Below, piece after piece: positions 56,859 to 64,000 of a DNA stretch of 64,000 nucleotides (position 1 is its first letter; the number at the start of each line of letters is the position of its first letter). This stretch comes from Trichococcus shcherbakoviae (GTDB taxonomy: Bacteria; Bacillota; Bacilli; Lactobacillales; Aerococcaceae): contig NZ_OY762653.1 in the NCBI RefSeq assembly GCF_963666195.1, positions 2,158,501-2,222,500 of the forward strand, written 5' to 3'. The position numbers and the translations under genes are program-made. The notes under the pieces are model-generated. The model made no database searches. It was not told the origin of the DNA and saw only the letters and a list, made by a program, of their open reading frames with translations.

Positions 56859-57698
56859 ATGTTGGGTGCAATCATCGGGGATATCGTCGGTTCCCGCTTC
56901 GAATGGCATAACCATAAAGACAAGGAATTTGAACTTTTCACGGAAGATTGCCGGATGACGGACGATAGCATCATGACGCTCGCTGTTGCCAACGCACTGA
57001 TGGAAACGGAGAAGGCACTGGAATCTGTGGCTAAGGGGCAGGAACGGAACAACGAATATTATATCTTGCTGGAGAAAATGAGCATCCAATATATGCAAGC
57101 GTTGGGGCGCAGCTACCCCGATTGCGGCTTCAGCCGGGCGTTCTTCCAGTGGATCATCAGCGATGATCCTCAGCCATACAACAGTTACGGCAACGGGGCG
57201 GCCATGCGGATCAGCCCGGTTGCGTATGTCGGTAGAACCCAAAAGGAGATTCAGGATCTTTCCGAAACCGTAACCGGTGTGTCACACAATCACGCAGAAG
57301 GTCTGAAGGGTGCGGAAGCAACGGCAACAGCGATCTTTATGGCAGGAAGATGTGCTTCGAAAGACGAAATCAAAAACAGGATTGCGGACGAGTATTACCC
57401 GCTGAATTTCACACTTGATGGAATCAGGGACTCCTACAGCTTTACAACGGATTGCCAAGCGACGGTTCCTCAAGCGATAGTGGCCTTCTTGGAATCCACT
57501 TCGTTCGAGGATGCCATCCGCAATGCTGTTTCGCTTGGCGGAGACAGCGATACACTGGCCGCCATTGCCGGTGCGATTGCGGAAGCCTATTACGGCATCC
57601 CGGAACAGATTAAAGAACGAGCATTGAGCTATTTTGATGTGGAACTGCTTTCGGTTTATGAGGAGTGGGTTCGGTTCATAAAAGACAGAAATCAGTAA
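56859..57698 (+). CDS. ADP-ribosylglycohydrolase (DraG/ARH family)
   Basis: Hydrolase of 279 residues that removes ADP-ribose from proteins or small molecules with a binuclear metal centre. Ligand motifs: MTDDSIM near 33 (T-D-D) and GGDSDTLAAIAGAI near 229; the start LGAIIGDIVGSRFEW is also typical. AGAAGGAGGACTTCCT precedes the ATG. No ADP-ribosyltransferase is in the window. Own terminator downstream. Confidence 0.92.
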   Translation: MLGAIIGDIVGSRFEWHNHKDKEFELFTEDCRMTDDSIMTLAVANALMETEKALESVAKGQERNNEYYILLEKMSIQYMQALGRSYPDCGFSRAFFQWIISDDPQPYNSYGNGAAMRISPVAYVGRTQKEIQDLSETVTGVSHNHAEGLKGAEATATAIFMAGRCASKDEIKNRIADEYYPLNFTLDGIRDSYSFTTDCQATVPQAIVAFLESTSFEDAIRNAVSLGGDSDTLAAIAGAIAEAYYGIPEQIKERALSYFDVELLSVYEEWVRFIKDRNQ

Positions 57699-57699
57699 C

Positions 57700-57748
57700 C
57701 AAAAGGAAAGCCTATGGATCAATAGTTGATCTGAGGCTTTCCTTTTTG
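57700..57748 (+). terminator. Terminator after the ADP-ribosylglycohydrolase gene
   Basis: AAAAGGAAAGCCT / AGGCTTTCCTTTT with an internal GATCAA / TTGATC stem. Confidence 0.88.
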
Positions 57749-57781
57749 CGTCCTCCTAATTCGATGTTGGGATTAATTATT

Positions 57782-57820
57782 TTTTCACAAAGTTTACAGA
57801 AAACATAAATACTGTTAACA
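57782..57820 (+). promoter_or_regulatory. Pho-box-like repeats before the alkaline phosphatase gene
   Basis: Hexamers TTTTCA (57782), TTTACA (57793), CATAAA (57804) and TTAACA (57815) follow each other at exactly 11 bp; two match TT(A/T/C)ACA fully. Position about 90 nt before the start codon suits PhoP activation. Inferred by comparison with Bacillus PhoP sites. Confidence 0.5.
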
Positions 57821-57911
57821 AGAAAATGACATTCGAGGAGTAAACTGAAATAGAAAGCGAAAGAAACAAGCAGGCTGTTTTTGGGTATGCGATATGAGGA
57901 GGAATTGACAG

Positions 57912-59306
57912 ATGGTAAACAAAAGAATCAGAAGATCAATTACGGCAGCTTTGGTGGCAGGGGTTATGAGCACAGCGACGGTTGTTCCGGTTATGGCTGC
58001 CTCAAACAACGATGCGCATTTGACCGGCAACGGCAAAGATGTCAAGAATGTCATTCTGATGATTTCCGATGGCTGGGGATACAACCAAATTTTAGCGACG
58101 GATTACTATACCGAAGGGAAAGCAGGCACGCAAGTGTACGAAAACTTCCCGACACAATTGGCATTGAGCACTTATTCGCTGGGAGATTTGACGACGGAAG
58201 ACAATGCTGAAGGTGTATATGATCCTGCTACTGTTTGGGAAAACTTCAACACATTGATGAACAACCCGACTGACTCTGCCGCTGCGGGTACAGCGATGTC
58301 AACTGGCGTGAAAACCTATGATGCAGCAATCGGTGTCGATGAGCAGCCAGAAGATTTGACGCATATGACACAAGATTTTGAAGCGCAGGGCAAGGCGACT
58401 GGCGTGGTCAGTTCCGTGGAATTCAGCCATGCTACGCCAGCAAGTTTTGTGGCGCACCACGAGAGCCGCAATGATTACAGCTTCTTGGCGAACGAAATGA
58501 TCAAGGATAGCGCGACCGACGTCATCATGGGTGCCGGAAATCCACTGTATACCGATAATGGTGATGTTGCGGCTGCACCGAACTACAGATATGTGGGTGG
58601 AGCAGCTACCTGGAACGGATTGGTTGACGGTTCATTGGACGTTTCCGATGCGGACGGTGACGGGATCGATGATGCTTGGACGTTGATCCAAAGCAAAGAG
58701 GAGTTCGAAGCGCTTCAAATTGGTGAAACAGCAAGCCGCGTCATCGGCGTGCCGGAAGTTTATACGACCTTGCAGCAAGCTAGAGGAGGGGATGCAAAAG
58801 CTGATGCCTACGAGGTGGAGCAAAACAACAACGTACCTGGACTTGATGTGATGACAACAGGCGCATTGAATGTACTGGACAATGATGAAGATGGCTTCTT
58901 CCTGATGGTCGAAGGCGGCGCAATCGACTGGGCCGGACATGCCAATCAGAGTGGACGTCTGATTGAGGAACAAGCAGCCTTCAATGATTCAGTAGAAGCT
59001 GTCTACGAATGGGTGGAAGAAAACAGCAACTGGGGCGAAACGTTGCTGATCGTTACCGGAGACCATGAGACCGGCTATCTGACGGGAACAGCAGGCGTGT
59101 ATGATGAAGTGGTGAACAACGGAGAAGGTGTGATGCCGACGATGGCATGGAATTCCGGGAACCACACCAACCAATTGATTCCTTTCTTTGCGAAGGGTGC
59201 AGGGGCAGAAATCTTAAAGAAAGTTGCCGATGAAACGGATCCTGTAAGGGGCGCTTACTTGGATAACACGGAAATTTCCGAAGTCATCCGCACATTGATC
59301 GACTGA
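57912..59306 (+). CDS. phoA: Secreted alkaline phosphatase
   Basis: Exported phosphomonoesterase of 464 residues. The signal peptide (about 1-30) ends near PVMAA. The catalytic serine is S122 in TDSAAAGTAMSTG; metal-site motifs include MISDGWG, VEFSHATPASFVAH, MVEGGAIDWAGHANQ, TGDHETGY and SGNHTNQ. Residues about 245-256 (DVSDADGDGIDDAW) look like a Ca2+-binding loop, as in some PhoA/PhoB-type bacillary enzymes. AGGAGGAATTGACAG precedes the ATG. Pho-box-like hexamers lie upstream. Confidence 0.93.
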   Translation: MVNKRIRRSITAALVAGVMSTATVVPVMAASNNDAHLTGNGKDVKNVILMISDGWGYNQILATDYYTEGKAGTQVYENFPTQLALSTYSLGDLTTEDNAEGVYDPATVWENFNTLMNNPTDSAAAGTAMSTGVKTYDAAIGVDEQPEDLTHMTQDFEAQGKATGVVSSVEFSHATPASFVAHHESRNDYSFLANEMIKDSATDVIMGAGNPLYTDNGDVAAAPNYRYVGGAATWNGLVDGSLDVSDADGDGIDDAWTLIQSKEEFEALQIGETASRVIGVPEVYTTLQQARGGDAKADAYEVEQNNNVPGLDVMTTGALNVLDNDEDGFFLMVEGGAIDWAGHANQSGRLIEEQAAFNDSVEAVYEWVEENSNWGETLLIVTGDHETGYLTGTAGVYDEVVNNGEGVMPTMAWNSGNHTNQLIPFFAKGAGAEILKKVADETDPVRGAYLDNTEISEVIRTLID

Positions 59307-59336
59307 TAAGACTAAGCTGAATAATTATGAAGGAGC

Positions 59337-59383
59337 TAAAAGCCTGCGGATCATTCAATTGATCTGCAGGCTTTTGTTTTTGT
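59337..59383 (+). terminator. Terminator of the alkaline phosphatase gene
   Basis: AAAAGCCTGCGGATCA / TGATCTGCAGGCTTTT with one G-T pair, followed by GTTTTTG. Confidence 0.88.
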
Positions 59384-59532
59384 ATGGATCAAGGCAAGGA
59401 AAGTTTAGATGAGTCCTAAAAGTGGTATTATAATCTTGTAAAGAATGACTCTGGTTTTGGTTTTTTAGTACATAGCTTATGTAAAAAAAGGTGCCTTCCT
59501 TTCGTCAAACTAAAATAAGGAGAGTCTTGGTT

Positions 59533-60273
59533 ATGAAATTCCACGAATTCGGGAACAAAAACCAAATGACGGTCATGCTTATCCATGGCCTTGGGACTAC
59601 ATGGGATAAGAGTTTCGGTAAAGAGATTCCTTTGTTGACGCCTCATTATTTTGTTGTTGCTGTCGGGCTCGATGGGCATAATCCAGAAGAGGAATCCAAT
59701 TATATAGATGGGGAAAAAGAAGCAGAACAGGTTGAAAAATATATTCAGAATCACCTTGATGGAAAGATAGACGTGATTTATGCATCCTCCCTAGGCTGTA
59801 TCACTGCACTTTTGACGGCCTATCGCCGGAAAGTGACAGTCAGGAATATTATCCTGGACGGTACAGCCGATATGTCTCTTGGCATATTCAACAAACCGGC
59901 GTCAATTGTAGCCGGTTGGTTTGGCGAAAAAATTCTAACAGACAAGATGAATGGATTTCTGAAACTTGGGGGGATCACACCCAAGATGCTTCAAACATTT
60001 CTATATCCCGGCATCTCCAGAACGACCCTGAAAAATGCTTTCTATGACGCGGCATCCATGTTCAACCAGCTTAATAAAATGGAGCCCTATAATGCGATCA
60101 GGGTAGCCTGTTGGTATGGCAGCAAGGAAAAGTTGGCTGCGCGAGGTGCGAAAAAAATCAGAAAAACATTCCCGAACGGTAAAGATACCCTGTTTGAAGG
60201 TTTTGGGCATGGTGAAATCCTTCTTCGTCCTGAACAATTCTTCAAGGAAATGCAACGTTTTTTGGATGAATGA
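59533..60273 (+). CDS. Alpha/beta hydrolase
   Basis: Hydrolase of 246 residues. The oxyanion strand is MLIHGLGTTW near 17-26, the nucleophile elbow is YASSLGC (Ser in place of the usual first Gly but a normal S-x-G), and the catalytic His lies in GFGHGE near the C-terminus. A predicted cap spans about 110-180. AAGGAG at 59517 supports ATG 59533 over the earlier in-frame start at 59491. Substrate unknown. Confidence 0.82.
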   Translation: MKFHEFGNKNQMTVMLIHGLGTTWDKSFGKEIPLLTPHYFVVAVGLDGHNPEEESNYIDGEKEAEQVEKYIQNHLDGKIDVIYASSLGCITALLTAYRRKVTVRNIILDGTADMSLGIFNKPASIVAGWFGEKILTDKMNGFLKLGGITPKMLQTFLYPGISRTTLKNAFYDAASMFNQLNKMEPYNAIRVACWYGSKEKLAARGAKKIRKTFPNGKDTLFEGFGHGEILLRPEQFFKEMQRFLDE

Positions 60274-60367
60274 AAATGCTATAACGTATAAATCTAATTT
60301 CCAGTCCCCAAACAAAATCTATCAGTAGCAGCATTCTATCTAACGGAAGAATAATGAGGAAACTATC

Positions 60368-60649
60368 ATGAAAATGCAGTTTTGGTCCAAAACGACAACT
60401 GGGAAATGGGCAGCGGGTTTGACTTTGGCTTTCATCGTGTTGATAGCTTTAAAAATGGTTGGGCTTGGGGCTACAATCAGGCTGCCTCTACCGTCCCCCG
60501 TTCTTGCCTTGATGGGAGTGGTCGGTTTCATCATGGGGCTGGTAGCAATCATCAAATATAAGGATAGAGCCCTGCTGACGTTGTTGTCCATTCCGGTTGG
60601 GATAATCATCATCGCATGGACTCTCGCAGAAATTGCCTTTCCGCACTGA
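60368..60649 (+). CDS. Small membrane protein of unknown role
   Basis: Protein of 93 residues with three hydrophobic segments (about 13-30, 38-58, 65-85) joined by short loops. No motif recognised. AATGAGGAAACTATC precedes the ATG. It follows the hydrolase gene by 94 bp with no terminator seen between, so the two may be co-transcribed. Confidence 0.65.
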   Translation: MKMQFWSKTTTGKWAAGLTLAFIVLIALKMVGLGATIRLPLPSPVLALMGVVGFIMGLVAIIKYKDRALLTLLSIPVGIIIIAWTLAEIAFPH

Positions 60650-60676
60650 TGCATCGTTATCTGAACATCAATCGAG

Positions 60677-60710
60677 TTAAGGCGTCCTTAGTCAGGACGT
60701 CTTTTTTTTG
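60677..60710 (+). terminator. Terminator after the 93-residue membrane protein gene
   Basis: AAGGCGTCCT / AGGACGTCTT with eight T. Confidence 0.82.
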
Positions 60711-60854
60711 GCTCTTTATACTATTCTTACCGGGGAGGGATGTAAAAGCTTCCCTAGTGGGCGGTATGATATAATGAAATCGAAATATAGCGGTTACAAA
60801 AAAGTGTTTTAGGTCTATTTACAGTCTGCTGAATCGGGGAATGAGGAGTAGTTT

Positions 60855-61358
60855 ATGGAGTCAATAAATGAATGTATAAAGGAATATGCTACGCAGCTAA
60901 GAAAAGGACAGATTCAGAAAGCTTATAAAGGAATCCTGACATTTATGTCAGAACTACGCTCCTATCTGGAAAGCGGGTACCCAGATTATACTGCTGGTAG
61001 TTTGTATTTTGGCTACATGGATATGACGTACTTTGCTTTCACACCTGCGAATTTGAAAAATAAGAAGCTGAAAATTGCCGTAGTTTATTTGCATGAAAAA
61101 GGCGTGTTCGAAGTTTGGTTAGCTGGGAATAACAGAAAAATTCAGGCTGAGTATATCGAGTTGATGAGCAGTGGAAATATTGGTAAATATAAATTATCAC
61201 AGGTTATTCCGGGAGTTGATTCCATTATAGAATCAACTCTGGTTGAGAAGCCGGATTTTGACCATCCAGAGGAACTCAAGAAGCAGATTGAGAAGAAGAC
61301 GATGGAATTTATAAAGGATATCACTTCTATACTGGATGAACTTCAAGGAATATTATAA
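60855..61358 (+). CDS. Conserved protein of unknown function (DUF7000-like)
   Basis: Soluble protein of 167 residues. The pattern QLRKGQIQKAYKGILTFMS, then SLYFGYMDMTYFAFTP and FEVWLAGNNRKIQAEY (in pieces) recalls a conserved Firmicutes family that I believe is DUF7000; I am not certain of the number. Function unknown. AATGAGGAGTAGTTT precedes the ATG. The membrane protein gene at 61389 follows 30 bp on and is probably co-transcribed. Confidence 0.7.
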   Translation: MESINECIKEYATQLRKGQIQKAYKGILTFMSELRSYLESGYPDYTAGSLYFGYMDMTYFAFTPANLKNKKLKIAVVYLHEKGVFEVWLAGNNRKIQAEYIELMSSGNIGKYKLSQVIPGVDSIIESTLVEKPDFDHPEELKKQIEKKTMEFIKDITSILDELQGIL

Positions 61359-61388
61359 GCGGATGTAAGGATAGGAGCTGGATGACAT

Positions 61389-61817
61389 ATGAGCAAAAAG
61401 TCTAGAATTATTAAGGAAGGGATACTTGTTACGATAGCGAGCTTTCTTACTTTGGCAGTTGCCTTTATGCTTTATTTTCTGATCTTTATGGTTTTTGAAT
61501 CTATTGCAAATCAGGATGGTTCCTATGGATTTGTGTCACAACTGCGCGTTGGGTATGGGATTATTTGGCTTGGCCTATGTTTGCTAGTATACCGTACGAC
61601 AGTATACGATTGGCTTAAAGCCAGCGTGCTGACTGCTTCACTAACCACTTTTATGGTTGGAATTGGTGTACAATTGTACGAAAGTCCCATTGTAGTGGGG
61701 TTGGTCCTGTTTTTGGTTGCTGCAACAAGTGTATTTCTGCTTCATAAAATGAATCAGAAATGGTATCACTACTATGCTATTGCAATTTCCATCATGGCTG
61801 CATTATTTTATTTATAA
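61389..61817 (+). CDS. Unknown four-TM membrane protein
   Basis: Protein of 142 residues with TM segments at about 12-36, 56-72, 78-98 and 102-140 (the last probably two). No motif assigned. AGGATAGGAGCTGGATGACAT precedes the ATG. Paired with the preceding conserved cytosolic protein. Confidence 0.68.
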   Translation: MSKKSRIIKEGILVTIASFLTLAVAFMLYFLIFMVFESIANQDGSYGFVSQLRVGYGIIWLGLCLLVYRTTVYDWLKASVLTASLTTFMVGIGVQLYESPIVVGLVLFLVAATSVFLLHKMNQKWYHYYAIAISIMAALFYL

Positions 61818-61882
61818 CCTATTCGAACTATAACTTTTGTTCCGTTTTGTTTAGCCGATTCAACTAAGGGAGGAATAAGGAA

Positions 61883-62545
61883 ATGTCCGGTCCATTAGAT
61901 TTAAAAAGGGAATATAAGAATCTTTATCAGCCCAAGACGGTACCTGTGATCGTCGATGTGCCGAAGATGAAATTCATCATGGTTGACGGCAAGGGGGACC
62001 CAAATGATGAATCGGGGGAATACGCGAAAGCAATCGAAATGCTTTACGGGCTGTCCTACACCATCAAAATGAGCAGCAAAAGCGGCAATGCCCCGGCGGA
62101 TTTCTTCGAATATGTCGTTCCGCCATTGGAGGGCCTCTGGTGGACGGAGCTTGATCGCCCCTTTGACACGAGCCAAAAGGACAAATTGATCTGGACAGCG
62201 ATAATCCGGCAGCCGGAATTTGTCACTGATGAGGTATTCCGATGGGCCGTTGAGGGATTGAAGAAAAAGAAACCGGCGCTTGACCTCACTAAGGCGAGGT
62301 TGGCGGAGTTCACAGAAGGGCTTTGCGTTCAGATGCTGCATATGGGTCCCTATGATACGGAAGCAGTGACTGTCAAGGCTATCGACGACTTTGCTGCGTC
62401 CAAGGGATACGTCAATGCCATTTCGGAAGTAAGTCCGGATGGCACAATCCGTAGGCACCATGAAATTTACCTGAACGATGCGCGCAGAGTCGCTCCGGAA
62501 AAGATGAAGACAGTCGTCCGCCATCCGATCAGGATGAAAATGTAA
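61883..62545 (+). CDS. GyrI-like small-molecule-binding protein
   Basis: Protein of 220 residues with the GyrI-like (effector-binding, SHS2-type) fold: PKMKFIMVDGKGDPND, YVVPPLEGLWW, and VQMLHMGPYDTEAVTVKAI in pieces, then RRHHEIYLNDARRV. These proteins resemble the ligand-binding half of AraC/BmrR regulators but have no DNA-binding domain; some hydrolyse or sequester cyclopropanoids and drugs. GGGAGGAATAAGGAA precedes the ATG. Monocistronic. Confidence 0.85.
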   Translation: MSGPLDLKREYKNLYQPKTVPVIVDVPKMKFIMVDGKGDPNDESGEYAKAIEMLYGLSYTIKMSSKSGNAPADFFEYVVPPLEGLWWTELDRPFDTSQKDKLIWTAIIRQPEFVTDEVFRWAVEGLKKKKPALDLTKARLAEFTEGLCVQMLHMGPYDTEAVTVKAIDDFAASKGYVNAISEVSPDGTIRRHHEIYLNDARRVAPEKMKTVVRHPIRMKM

Positions 62546-62583
62546 AATGGATCGTGAAATGAAATCACGTTGTCGTATGATTT

Positions 62584-62619
62584 GCTCTAGCCTGTTACCG
62601 CAGTCCTAGAGCTTTTTTC
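62584..62619 (+). terminator. Terminator after the GyrI-like gene
   Basis: GCTCTAG / CTAGAGC with a 15-base loop and TTTTTT. Confidence 0.8.
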
Positions 62620-62734
62620 TTATCATAATCATAAAATGAAAAATGCTCTTTCGTTGTCATGGACTGCGACGTCTTCAAGAAAAGGCAGATTTCCGGTTGC
62701 CCTCACAGCATCATTTAGCCAAGGAGGAATTGTA

Positions 62735-63508
62735 TTGGAAAAGCTACTTCGGAAATATTATTTGAGCTCCTTTTATGTTATTACATTCCTATTCAGCATT
62801 TTTTTGTTAACCTTACATTTTATATTCCGAGCTGCAGGGAACTACTCTGTTTCCTTCACCCAATTGTCACCCGCACTTGCGGTGGTTGCTGTGTCCTTGA
62901 TATTAAAGGACAAAATGATCATCAAGGATATAAGGAACCATTTTCGTGTGGATAGGACTGTTATGAAATGGCTGATACTTGCCATTGCTGTCCCGGCCAT
63001 GTGCATCATCGTCAGCAGTTTCATACTGTCGTATTATGAAGTAGGCTTTGTCTCTTGGGAAGGCGATGCATTGTTCTATATACTGAATATAGTTGCGATG
63101 CTGATCGGTTGCGCGGCAGAAGAAATAGGTTGGCGCGGGTTTCTGTTGCCGAACCTGCAAAAAAAGTATACACCGTTTACCAGCAGTGTGATCGTGGGAA
63201 TCCTGTGGGGCGTTTGGCATTTGAACTTTACTGGTGGCCTTTTTGGGTTCGTTTTGTATACGATCACCATCATCGAGATGTCTATTTTGATGTCTTGGCT
63301 GTACAACAAAACAGCTGGGAATCTTGTGCTCATGACTGTTTGGCACTTTACTTTCAATGCTACCTCGCATATGTTCTTATGGGACAGGTTCACCCTACAG
63401 TTGTTTGCGATTGAGAGTATAGTTTTCGGTATTCTTTGTCTATTCCTGTTTGTTGCCGAGAGAAATTCCTCTTTCTTTAAAAGCAGTGCTGGGAGCATCC
63501 AAGTATGA
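62735..63508 (+). CDS. CPBP-family intramembrane metalloprotease
   Basis: Membrane protein of 257 residues with about seven TM segments (ABI/CPBP, Rce1-like). Catalytic motifs: EEIGWRGFL (E-E-x-x-x-R), HLNF and HFTFN. I choose the TTG at 62735, because AAGGAGG lies 7 nt upstream and the protein then starts directly before TM1; the ATG at 62636 has no site and lies in the preceding spacer. It overlaps the next gene by ATGA. CPBP proteins act in prenyl-protein processing or bacteriocin self-protection; neither is shown here. Confidence 0.85.
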   Translation: MEKLLRKYYLSSFYVITFLFSIFLLTLHFIFRAAGNYSVSFTQLSPALAVVAVSLILKDKMIIKDIRNHFRVDRTVMKWLILAIAVPAMCIIVSSFILSYYEVGFVSWEGDALFYILNIVAMLIGCAAEEIGWRGFLLPNLQKKYTPFTSSVIVGILWGVWHLNFTGGLFGFVLYTITIIEMSILMSWLYNKTAGNLVLMTVWHFTFNATSHMFLWDRFTLQLFAIESIVFGILCLFLFVAERNSSFFKSSAGSIQV

Positions 63509-64000
63509 AAAACATACATTTCAAAGGAAAAACAGTAAAAATAGCGCTGATAAGCATGATGCTGTTAATCGGCGTTATTTCAATAGGCTCGATGGGTTAC
63601 GTCAAAACGAACTATGATGAAAGTTTTTCCAGGGTCGACAAACCGGATCCTAAATATTCGGGCTATCTCAGATACAGCGATGTGGCGGATGCATATGATC
63701 GCACGGAGATCGCGTTCGAATCAAGCGGAAATATTTTGAAAGGCCATGTCTATGGCAGCGAAAATGATAAAGGCTTAGTCGTCATTTCTGCTGGTTTGGG
63801 ATTCGGTGCAGAAAACTATCTGGCAGAAACGATGTATTTCGTTGATAACGGATGGCGCGTTTTGACCTTCGACAATACCGGGACACACGAAAGCGAAGGC
63901 GAGAGCACGATGGGCCCTTCGCAATCCTTGCTGGATTTGGATGCTGCCTTGACGTACATTCAAGGCGAGCAACGATTAAACAATTTACCTGTCATGCTAT
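63505..64000 (+). CDS. Alpha/beta hydrolase, cut by the window end
   Basis: The first 165 codons are present and the frame is open to the window edge. A signal anchor (about 10-30, IALISMMLLIGVISIG) is followed by a hydrolase fold start: LKGHVYG, LVVISAGLGFGAENYL (oxyanion strand) and LTFDNTGTHESEGES, the last similar to the FDYRGxGxS motif. The nucleophile elbow lies beyond the edge. Coupled to the CPBP gene by ATGA overlap. Confidence 0.8.
   Translation, partial: MKNIHFKGKTVKIALISMMLLIGVISIGSMGYVKTNYDESFSRVDKPDPKYSGYLRYSDVADAYDRTEIAFESSGNILKGHVYGSENDKGLVVISAGLGFGAENYLAETMYFVDNGWRVLTFDNTGTHESEGESTMGPSQSLLDLDAALTYIQGEQRLNNLPVML

Overview
The window reads as a chromosome segment of a low-to-moderate GC Gram-positive bacterium of the order Lactobacillales. 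Carnobacteriaceae, and Trichococcus in particular, is my best guess (inference from gene content, gene order and base composition; no database was consulted). Supporting signs are strong AGGAGG-type ribosome binding sites, lipoprotein signals with LAAC-type lipoboxes, a polyglycerol-phosphate lipoteichoic acid synthase, CamS, GatCAB, pyruvate formate-lyase and a CodY-like box. I saw no rRNA, tRNA, phage, insertion sequence or CRISPR array.

Layout. 0-7 kb: an OmpR-type two-component pair, ltaS on the minus strand, a VanZ-like membrane protein and a PUA-domain rRNA methyltransferase. 7-14 kb: a HI0933-type flavoprotein (minus), a nitroreductase, a two-gene ABC exporter whose permease carries a coiled coil of about 450 residues, and a small ArAE/FUSC-like membrane protein (minus). 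14.7-20.2 kb: a complete branched-chain amino acid ABC transporter (livJHMGF) followed by a CBS-ACT protein, with a CodY-like box inside the promoter. 20.5-25 kb: an unknown HTH protein, a VanY-like carboxypeptidase and a glucosaminidase for peptidoglycan turnover, and a PurK-like protein lacking key residues followed by a GntR regulator. 25.2-38.5 kb: the Firmicutes housekeeping block pcrA-ligA-camS-gatC-gatA-gatB-dagK-rlmD, interrupted by a thioredoxin-like lipoprotein and a VOC protein. 38.7-64 kb: mostly accessory genes, including a methyltransferase, several small membrane proteins, a YghU-type GST, a MATE exporter with an attenuator-like leader, pflB, an NTF2/SDR/retinol-saturase-like cassette, Fic, a permuted GTPase, DsrE, a TMEM175-like channel, an ADP-ribosylglycohydrolase, an alkaline phosphatase, alpha/beta hydrolases and a CPBP protease.

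Regulation and cooperation. Two loci carry TT(T/C/A)ACA hexamers spaced 11 bp apart, the spacing of PhoP boxes: the ltaS leader, downstream of its promoter, and the region upstream of the alkaline phosphatase. This suggests phosphate control in opposite directions (repression of lipoteichoic acid synthesis, activation of phosphatase). Envelope functions recur across the window: ltaS, the two-component system, VanZ, VanY, glucosaminidase, dagK and CamS. DagK recycles the diacylglycerol that LtaS releases.

Repeats. The intergenic DNA holds (i) a 123-bp multi-stem palindromic element in two copies differing at 3 positions, both directly after a stop codon; (ii) a second long-hairpin family in tandem pairs after the CBS gene and after gatB; and (iii) three arrays with different sequences but the same 51-52 bp period, each built on inverted repeats. 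These arrays and the repeats are among the least explained structures here, together with the PurK-like pseudoenzyme and the retinol-saturase-like cassette.
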